64,000 bases of DNA from Anaerolineales bacterium (GTDB lineage: Bacteria > Chloroflexota > Anaerolineae > Aggregatilineales > J027). This document shows positions 58,687 through 64,000 of this stretch, piece after piece. The notes below the pieces were generated by a model. That model was not told the DNA's origin and did not search any database. It saw only the letters and a list, made by a program, of their open reading frames with translations. Both the position numbers and the translations under genes were made by a program. Numbering within the stretch: the first letter of the stretch is position 1; each line of letters starts with the position of its first letter. The DNA lies in contig JACKCI010000001.1 of NCBI GenBank assembly GCA_020634155.1, positions 2,108,001 through 2,172,000 of the forward strand, read 5' to 3'.

Positions 58687-59544
58687 TTAACGCAACAGGT
58701 CGGGGATTTGTTCAGGGTAGGCCGCGACCTTGACCCCTACCGACTCAAACTTCTCAATTTTCTCAGCCGCCGTTCCGGTTCCACCCTCAACCAAAGCACC
58801 CGCATGACCCATCGTCTTGCCTTCAGGTGCGCGTTGGCCCGCCACAAAAGCCACTACGGGCTTGGTCATGTGCTTGTGGATGAAATCTGCGGCATTCTGT
58901 TCATCAGTACCGCCGATTTCACCAATGAGTACGACCTTTTCAGTCATGGGATCGGCTTCGAACATCTTGAGTACGTCAATGAAATTGGTGCCGTTGATGG
59001 GGTCGCCGCCGATACCGACACAGGTCGTCTGGCCCATATTTTGCTCAGAGAGGGCAAAAACCGCCTCATAGGTGAGGGTACCACTCTTGGAGACCACACC
59101 CACTGGGCCGGGCTTGGCAATGAAGCCGGGCATAATGCCAACCTTGGATTGACCGGGAGTCAAGAGGCCGGGGCAGTTGGGGCCAAGCAACCGCGATTGG
59201 CTGTTTTCGAGGCGGGCACGTACTGTCATCATATCCGCTACTGGAATACCCTCAGTGATGCAGACAATCAACTCAATCTCGGCGTCAATGGCTTCCAATA
59301 TGGAGTCAGCAGCCGCAAACGGTGGCACAAAAATCACTACGCAGTTGGCATCGGTGGCTTCCTTGGCGGTCTTGGCAGTATCAAAGATGGGCTTACTCAA
59401 AACCCATTCTCCGCCTTTCGCTGGGGTAATACCGCCCACCACATTGGTGCCATAATCTAGCATTTGCTGGGCATGGAATTTGCCTTGGCGTCCGGTCATC
59501 CCAGCCACCAGCACGCGGGTATCTTTGTCAATCAAAATCGCCAT
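58687..59544 (-). CDS. sucD: Succinyl-CoA ligase (ADP-forming) alpha subunit
   Basis: The alpha subunit carries the CoA site and the phosphorylated His of this TCA-cycle enzyme. The N-terminal TRVLVAGMTGRQGKFHAQQML binds CoA, VIFVPPFAAADSILEAI and ITEGIPVADM follow, GPNCPGLLTPGQSKVGIMPG is diagnostic, and the catalytic His247 is in GKTMGHAGALVEGGTGTA. At 285 residues it is standard. The ATG follows the sucC stop immediately, with GAGGAGTGCTG inside sucC. It forms the alpha-beta complex with SucC. Confidence 0.96.
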   Translation of the reverse strand: MAILIDKDTRVLVAGMTGRQGKFHAQQMLDYGTNVVGGITPAKGGEWVLSKPIFDTAKTAKEATDANCVVIFVPPFAAADSILEAIDAEIELIVCITEGIPVADMMTVRARLENSQSRLLGPNCPGLLTPGQSKVGIMPGFIAKPGPVGVVSKSGTLTYEAVFALSEQNMGQTTCVGIGGDPINGTNFIDVLKMFEADPMTEKVVLIGEIGGTDEQNAADFIHKHMTKPVVAFVAGQRAPEGKTMGHAGALVEGGTGTAAEKIEKFESVGVKVAAYPEQIPDLLR

Positions 59545-60714
59545 TTACAGCACTCCTCGTACAGTTTCAACGGCTAATTGCGCCGCTTCATTCAGGGTAC
59601 GCGCCCCAGTAACATTTGGCAGACTGGCTTCTTCGAGGATACGCAGCCCTTCATCTTGGTTGGTACCTGCCAAGCGGATAATCATGGGTAGTTCGGTGGG
59701 GACTTCTGCCAAGGCTGCCAAAATCCCCTTTGCCACCTCATCACAGCGGGTGATTCCACCAAAGATGTTGATAAGAATGACTTTAACATCAGGGTCAGAA
59801 AGGATGATTCTCAAGGCTGTCGCAACTTTAGCGGCATCGGCCCCGCCTGCCACATCAAGAAAGTTAGCTGGCCCGACACCATATTGTTGACCGAAGTGGG
59901 CAGTCAAGTCCATAGTTGCCATCGCCAAGCCTGCACCGTTGACCATGCAGCCAATTTGCCCATCCAGCTTGACATAGCTTAAATCAGCTTCGCGGGCTTG
60001 GATTTCTTCAGCAGGGTCTGCGGAGGTATCGCGTTGAGCAGCCAAGTCTTGGTGGCGATAGAGGCCATTGTCATCCAAGGACATCTTGCCATCCAGCGCC
60101 TTGAGTTTTTGCTCACCATTTTCTTCGACAATGGCTAAGGGGTTGATTTCACAGAGGGTAGCGTCGCTATCTTTATAGCATTGGTATAGCCCCTGCAAAA
60201 TCTTGGTAAATTGTTTCCACAGTTCACGCGGGAGGTTGATACCCGACGCGATTTCGACAATTTGATAGCTACGGAGGCCGAGCAGCGGGTCAACATGCAC
60301 ACGCAAGATTTTCTCTGGCATTGTGCGGTTGACCTCTTCAATGTCCATGCCGCCCTCGGCGCTTGCCATGATAAGGGGCCGACGTGCAGCACGGTCATTG
60401 GTAACCGCGAGATAAAGTTCACCTTTGATGTTGGCACCGGGGTCAACCAATACTTTGTGAACGGTATGGCCTTTAATATCCATACCTAAAATCGCTTGGG
60501 CATGTTGACGGGCATCATCAGGGGTCTTGGCGACCTTCACACCACCCGCTTTACCACGCCCTCCAGTAAAGACTTGTGCTTTGACAACGGTGACACCACC
60601 AAGTTTTTGAGCAATTTGATAGGCTTCTTCCGGTGTATAGGCGACCTCGCCCACAGGCACTGGAATGCCAAACTCGCCAAACCGTCGTTTGGCCTGAAAT
60701 TCATGAAGATTCAC
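59545..60714 (-). CDS. sucC: Succinyl-CoA ligase (ADP-forming) beta subunit
   Basis: The beta subunit is the ATP-grasp partner that binds nucleotide and succinate. MNLHEFQAKRRFGEFGIPVP, VVKAQVFTGGRGKAGGVKVA, LCEINPLAIVE, IGCMVNGAGLAMATMDLTAHFG and the INIFGGITRCDEVAKGI segment identify it, followed by RLAGTNQDEGLRILEE. The length of 389 is standard. Start is GTG 60714 behind ACGGAGGAAATTGC. Promoter TTGAAG-N17-TATACT lies 40-70 bases upstream. Confidence 0.96.
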   Translation of the reverse strand: MNLHEFQAKRRFGEFGIPVPVGEVAYTPEEAYQIAQKLGGVTVVKAQVFTGGRGKAGGVKVAKTPDDARQHAQAILGMDIKGHTVHKVLVDPGANIKGELYLAVTNDRAARRPLIMASAEGGMDIEEVNRTMPEKILRVHVDPLLGLRSYQIVEIASGINLPRELWKQFTKILQGLYQCYKDSDATLCEINPLAIVEENGEQKLKALDGKMSLDDNGLYRHQDLAAQRDTSADPAEEIQAREADLSYVKLDGQIGCMVNGAGLAMATMDLTAHFGQQYGVGPANFLDVAGGADAAKVATALRIILSDPDVKVILINIFGGITRCDEVAKGILAALAEVPTELPMIIRLAGTNQDEGLRILEEASLPNVTGARTLNEAAQLAVETVRGVL

Positions 60715-60752
60715 GCAATTTCCTCCGTAAAAATTTCACATAGGTCGGAGGA

Positions 60753-60781
60753 AGTATAACACCGTGCCGCAGACCCTTCAA
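60753..60781 (-). promoter_or_regulatory. sucCD promoter
   Basis: On the minus strand TTGAAG (60781-60776) and TATACT (60758-60753) are separated by exactly 17 bases, close to the sigma-70 consensus, 39 bases before the sucC GTG. Confidence 0.6.
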
Positions 60782-60785
60782 AAAT

Positions 60786-62012
60786 TCAACTGATGATTTG
60801 AATACTGCCAGCCATCTCGCGGGCAAACTTCTCCCAGTATCCTGCTTTCTCCTCAAAAGCGGATAGCAGGAATAGATAATCGACATCCCCATTTGCAACA
60901 GTGGCAAAATAGAGGCTGCTATAAGAGTCTTCTCCACCAAAAATTCCTGAATAGCCACTTGAAATGGTGATGCGGGTGAAGTGACCGGGCAGGCCGCCAA
61001 TCTGCAAGTCCGATTTTTCAATATCAACCGTTTGATGAATGCCAAATATACTGTACTGTAGCTCACCATCAAAAAGCTGACCAAGCCAAATCACCGCTTG
61101 CTCGGCATCATAGGTACGCCGACTGCGCCCCGGCACTGTTTGCAAGGTAGCCACTAGCCATTTGTCGTAGTCATCCTCCTGCGTGCCATAACTGTCCGTC
61201 ATCCCCTGCATAAATAAGTTGGCAAAATCATCTGTTCCACCAGTGAACAAGAAGTCCCAATAATACTTGGTCCAATATTCAAGGCGCGAAAGGATAATAT
61301 CGGGATACCGACGATACTCAAGGTCAGTAATTGTTCCCCAAGGGTTGATGTCGCCAGTTGAAATGGCTTTGGTTGAGACAATGATGGTGTCGTATTGGGT
61401 AACGGTCGCTTGCCAACCATCAGGATATTGTATACTGGTCGTTTTGCTGGTGGCGGTTTGCGTTAATTTGGGGCCATTAGCACCACCGAGGTCACGACCT
61501 AGCAGAGTAAACAGAAGCCACCCCAAAGCCAATAAGACTACCGCTGCAACCGCCACCCCTAGCAAAATAAGCAGTGGGGTATTGCTATTGGCTTTTTGAG
61601 GAACCGCCGCTTGCTCACGGGTTTCAAATTTGAAGGGCTGCAACGGGGGTGTGGTTTTCTTGGCGACAGGTTCAAAGAGGGTGTCCACAGGCGGTGGCGG
61701 TGGAGTGGATGGCACGGCACTCGGAAATGGGTCTGGCTCTTCTACATCGGCAGTCAGCCAATCAGGTTGTTGTGGTGTGTGTTGTAGTTTGTCCAACATC
61801 TGCTTGGCCTTGGCATGGGCAGGGTCAAGTTTAAGGACACGCTGTAAACTTTTGATTTGAAATTCTTTATCTGTGACAACATTAGCTAAAGCCCACCAAG
61901 CGCGGGCATCTTCTGGATTTTGTTTAATATACTGTTTAAGTAGGCGGATACCCTCATCACGTTGACCGTTTTTGAGCGCTTCAACCGCCTGTTTGAGTGT
62001 TGTATCAGACAT
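60786..62012 (-). CDS. TPR-containing membrane protein
   Basis: A 408-residue single-pass protein. Residues about 1-80 contain two tetratricopeptide-like repeats (AVEALKNGQRDEGIRLLKQYIKQNPEDARAWWALANV, then IKSLQRVLKLDPAHAKAKQML). A Pro-rich cytoplasmic linker follows (about 80-145), one span at about 147-170 (LLILLGVAVAAVVLLALGWLLF), and a beta-rich extracytoplasmic domain of about 230 residues (TSIQYPDGWQATVTQYDTIIVS to LLSAFEEKAGYWEKFAREMAGSI) that I cannot name. Similar TPR-TM-unknown-domain layouts are common in Chloroflexota. It lies between selB and sucCD. Confidence 0.6.
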   Translation of the reverse strand: MSDTTLKQAVEALKNGQRDEGIRLLKQYIKQNPEDARAWWALANVVTDKEFQIKSLQRVLKLDPAHAKAKQMLDKLQHTPQQPDWLTADVEEPDPFPSAVPSTPPPPPVDTLFEPVAKKTTPPLQPFKFETREQAAVPQKANSNTPLLILLGVAVAAVVLLALGWLLFTLLGRDLGGANGPKLTQTATSKTTSIQYPDGWQATVTQYDTIIVSTKAISTGDINPWGTITDLEYRRYPDIILSRLEYWTKYYWDFLFTGGTDDFANLFMQGMTDSYGTQEDDYDKWLVATLQTVPGRSRRTYDAEQAVIWLGQLFDGELQYSIFGIHQTVDIEKSDLQIGGLPGHFTRITISSGYSGIFGGEDSYSSLYFATVANGDVDYLFLLSAFEEKAGYWEKFAREMAGSIQIIS

Positions 62013-62077
62013 TTAAAAGCCCCCTATGATTCGACTACAATGTTTATTGTATGCCGCACCATTGACTTTGTCCGCCC

Positions 62078-63958
62078 CTAGGAATTAGGGGAAAGCAACT
62101 GCCCCCAGTCCCCGCCGCGTGCCACATGCTCATCCCCGACCCGTCGCGTCAGTTGATGTGCTTCGAGATGCTCCAGAAAGCCCAGCGCATACTTACGGGT
62201 GGTGTTAAACTGGTCGCGGAAGGCTCCAACTTGCAGGGCGTGTCCTGCTTCCAATTGCCTCTTAGCATATAGCACCCATTCACGGTACACATCCGCCGCC
62301 AGTACCACCTCGGCATTGAGTTTGACCAACTCACCTTGGTTGATGAGGGCGTTCAACAGGGCTTCATCCCCTAGCAGGGTAATAGTATCTTTAACCGATG
62401 GGGGGGTATAGGGACTCTGTTGAAAAGCCGCCGCCGCCTTCTCAATGGCGGCTTGTTGAGCGCGGGTATACTGCACCTGAAAATCTGCCAAGTGAATGCG
62501 CCCCGCTGAGACGCCAACCACTTCATGCGCTTTCATTAACTGGAATAACACCTCAAACGCATCGGCTTCGAGGCGGAGTTTTGTTCGCAGGGTGTTGCGG
62601 TGCATGCCTGCTTGGAGGGGTTCGGCTTGATGATAACTCCCCAAGACCTGCTCAATCTGGCGCTGGCGGTTTTCTAAGGTTGTTACATGGGTTACCCAGT
62701 CACCAAACCATATCAACTGCTCATCATCAGGGATAGGGTTGATTTGGGTGGTTGCCATCACCTCTTTTGCTAACATAGGGCGGTTGGTAGCAATGAGGCA
62801 TTCGCTGACTAAATCAATCGGGACACTGCTACTCAGGCGACCAAAGCGAGCCGATAAATCGGGGTGGTGGCGTTTCCATTTGCGGCCCGGTGCCGTATCT
62901 AGAATCACACCCCCGCCAATCGTCGCGGCTGGCGATGGCAAGCGGATAATGAAGCGTTGACCCCGCAAGGCGGGTATGAGGTCATTGAGTTGCAATTGCG
63001 CCCAGCCTGTGGCTCCCGGCACTAAGGCATCATCCATTAGCAAACGTACCCGTCCAAGCGCTTCGCTGGTGCCAAGAAAAACTTTAATCTCGGTATTATG
63101 CTTGAGGGGGCGGGGGGCATCAGCTAAGTGCAGCAACTCCACATCCAGCAATTGGGTGGGATGGATAGCCCCCGGACGGCTCAGAACATAGCCACGCTGC
63201 AATTCATCTTTTTCGACCCCGCTGAGATTAACGGCGGTACGGCTCCCCGGTAAGGCCACCTCAACAGGTTCATTATGAGAGTGCAGCCCACGAATGCGGG
63301 CTTGGCGTCCAGTGGGCTGAATTTCGAGCGTTTCCCCCACTTTAAGCGGCCCATCAAGTAGAGTACCTGTGACAACGGTGCCAAAGCCGCTCAGGGTAAA
63401 TACACGGTCAATCGGTAAGCGTGGGATGCCGTCAGGGGTATGGGGTTGTAGGGTATCCAAAACAGTTATAAGAGTATCGAGCAAGGTGGTGAGGCCTTCG
63501 CCCGTATGCGCTGAAACAGGCACAATAAGGGCGTCAGCATATCGTGTAGTCTCTAGAACTTCATGAACATCCAAAATGACCAATTCGCGCCATTCAGGGT
63601 CGTCTACCATGTCAATTTTCGTAAGAGCGACAACCAGTTGAGGAATTGCCAGCAAATCCAATATAGCGAGATGCTCACGAGTTTGGGGCATAACCCCCTC
63701 GTCCGCCGCAATGACCAGCACTGCCGCATCAATACCGCCGACACCTGCCAGCATATTCTCGATAAAATCCTCATGGCCCGGCACATCCACAACCCCCACC
63801 ATCTCGCCATTGGGCAATTGAAGCCATGCGAAGCCAAGGTCAATAGTCATCTGGCGAGCTTGTTCTTCTATGAGGCGGTCAGGATTGATACCCGTAAGGG
63901 CTTGCACCAAGGTTGATTTACCATGATCAACATGCCCCGCAGTTCCAATTACACGCAT
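62078..63958 (-). CDS. selB: Selenocysteine-specific elongation factor SelB
   Basis: SelB delivers selenocysteyl-tRNA to UGA codons marked by a SECIS hairpin. G motifs: GHVDHGKST (8-16), DVPGHE (58-63) and TKID (about 113-116). The switch region reads QMTIDLGFAWL, the SelB version of the RGITID element. GFGTVVTGTLLDGPLKVGETLEI is the second domain, and the C-terminal about 250 residues form winged helices (LVSECLIATNRPMLAKEV and NTTRKYALGFLEHLE). 626 residues is normal. CGGAGGGTGTT precedes the ATG, which overlaps a preceding coding end. Confidence 0.96.
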   Translation of the reverse strand: MRVIGTAGHVDHGKSTLVQALTGINPDRLIEEQARQMTIDLGFAWLQLPNGEMVGVVDVPGHEDFIENMLAGVGGIDAAVLVIAADEGVMPQTREHLAILDLLAIPQLVVALTKIDMVDDPEWRELVILDVHEVLETTRYADALIVPVSAHTGEGLTTLLDTLITVLDTLQPHTPDGIPRLPIDRVFTLSGFGTVVTGTLLDGPLKVGETLEIQPTGRQARIRGLHSHNEPVEVALPGSRTAVNLSGVEKDELQRGYVLSRPGAIHPTQLLDVELLHLADAPRPLKHNTEIKVFLGTSEALGRVRLLMDDALVPGATGWAQLQLNDLIPALRGQRFIIRLPSPAATIGGGVILDTAPGRKWKRHHPDLSARFGRLSSSVPIDLVSECLIATNRPMLAKEVMATTQINPIPDDEQLIWFGDWVTHVTTLENRQRQIEQVLGSYHQAEPLQAGMHRNTLRTKLRLEADAFEVLFQLMKAHEVVGVSAGRIHLADFQVQYTRAQQAAIEKAAAAFQQSPYTPPSVKDTITLLGDEALLNALINQGELVKLNAEVVLAADVYREWVLYAKRQLEAGHALQVGAFRDQFNTTRKYALGFLEHLEAHQLTRRVGDEHVARGGDWGQLLSPNS

Positions 63959-64000
63959 AACACCCTCCGCAGATGGTCAATGACAGTCGAGTCTTGTTCT
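63949..64000 (-). CDS. selA: Probable C-terminal end of selenocysteine synthase (selA), partial
   Basis: The frame entering from the right edge reads EQDSTVIDHLRRVLCV and stops at TAA (63951-63949), overlapping the selB start by 10 bases. selA directly before selB in this arrangement is the usual order. The 16 residues visible are too few to prove identity, so the assignment is from context. Confidence 0.45.
   Translation of the reverse strand, partial: EQDSTVIDHLRRVLCV

Noticed and set aside
62036..62051. Palindrome TACAAT-GTTT-ATTGTA between selB and the TPR gene
   Set aside because: Short and AT-rich; it could be a -10 element by chance, and I see no -35 or second copy to support an operator.
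1..64000. tRNA, rRNA, CRISPR arrays and insertion sequences
   Set aside because: I looked for cloverleaf ends, conserved rRNA stretches, regularly spaced repeats and transposase motifs in the gaps and found none; all gaps are short.

Overview
The window reads as ordinary chromosome from an aerobic, peptidoglycan-making bacterium, most likely a member of the Chloroflexota (Anaerolineae-like). This placement is inference. It rests on the combination of an A2-type caa3 oxidase, a cyclic-2,3-diphosphoglycerate-synthetase-like GTPase beside tatC-nusB-Asp23, a dcw cluster of the order ftsW-murG-cvpA-murC-murB-ftsQ-ftsA-ftsZ, and a divergent MurA/membrane MurF/Ddl operon. Genes are tightly packed, often with 1-4 nt start/stop overlaps. 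No gap between genes exceeds about 180 bases. I found no rRNA, tRNA, CRISPR array, transposase or prophage.

Layout. 1-3682 (-): 5'-end portion of dnaE, running off the left edge and interrupted by a 236-residue intein (641-1348). 3782-6429: EthD-like protein, fabH, and an ECF sigma factor with a small membrane protein. 6547-12161 (+): peptidoglycan-precursor operon (MurA-like, alpha/beta hydrolase, membrane-anchored MurF-like ligase, Ddl, C39-like peptidase). 12284-17037 (+): AraC regulator, DHFR-like reductase, membrane GT2 glycosyltransferase and M1-type lipoprotein peptidase. 17034-25256 (-): a complete caa3 cytochrome oxidase locus (ctaA, coxB fused to cytochrome c, coxA, coxD, coxC, ctaG, a YtkA-like protein, ctaB, DUF420), with two tandem CRP/FNR-type palindromes in front of coxB. 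25382-32281: Cys-less thioredoxin-like protein, MaoC hydratase, PspC and LiaF-like envelope proteins, nadK, recN and recF. 32220-36700 (-): rsmG, cDPGS-like GTPase, tatC, nusB, Asp23 and fabG. 36830-45837: lipoprotein, DUF692/MNIO-like TIM barrel, MFS transporter, small HTH protein, M15-like peptidase, multi-span membrane protein, and a MocR regulator divergent from a cupin and an FMN split-barrel gene. 45883-56730 (-): metK and the dcw division/cell-wall cluster. 56822-64000 (-): pepF, sucCD, a TPR membrane protein, selB and the last codons of a probable selA.

How they fit together. Two wall clusters complement each other: the dcw cluster supplies MurB, MurC, MurG, FtsW, FtsQ, FtsA and FtsZ, while the 6.5-12 kb operon supplies a MurF-like ligase and Ddl (D-Ala-D-Ala synthesis and addition) plus a MurA homologue that lacks the usual catalytic Lys and Cys. 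The respiratory locus carries its own haem A synthesis (CtaA, CtaB) and copper/assembly factors. selB with a putative selA end implies that the organism makes selenoproteins.

The observations most worth following are the dnaE intein with its eroded endonuclease, the paired CRP-like operators of the caa3 operon, the MurA homologue without catalytic Cys/Lys, the MurG with GGTGGG in place of GGTGGH, and the DUF692/MNIO-like protein. All function calls come from reading motifs by eye; no database search was run.
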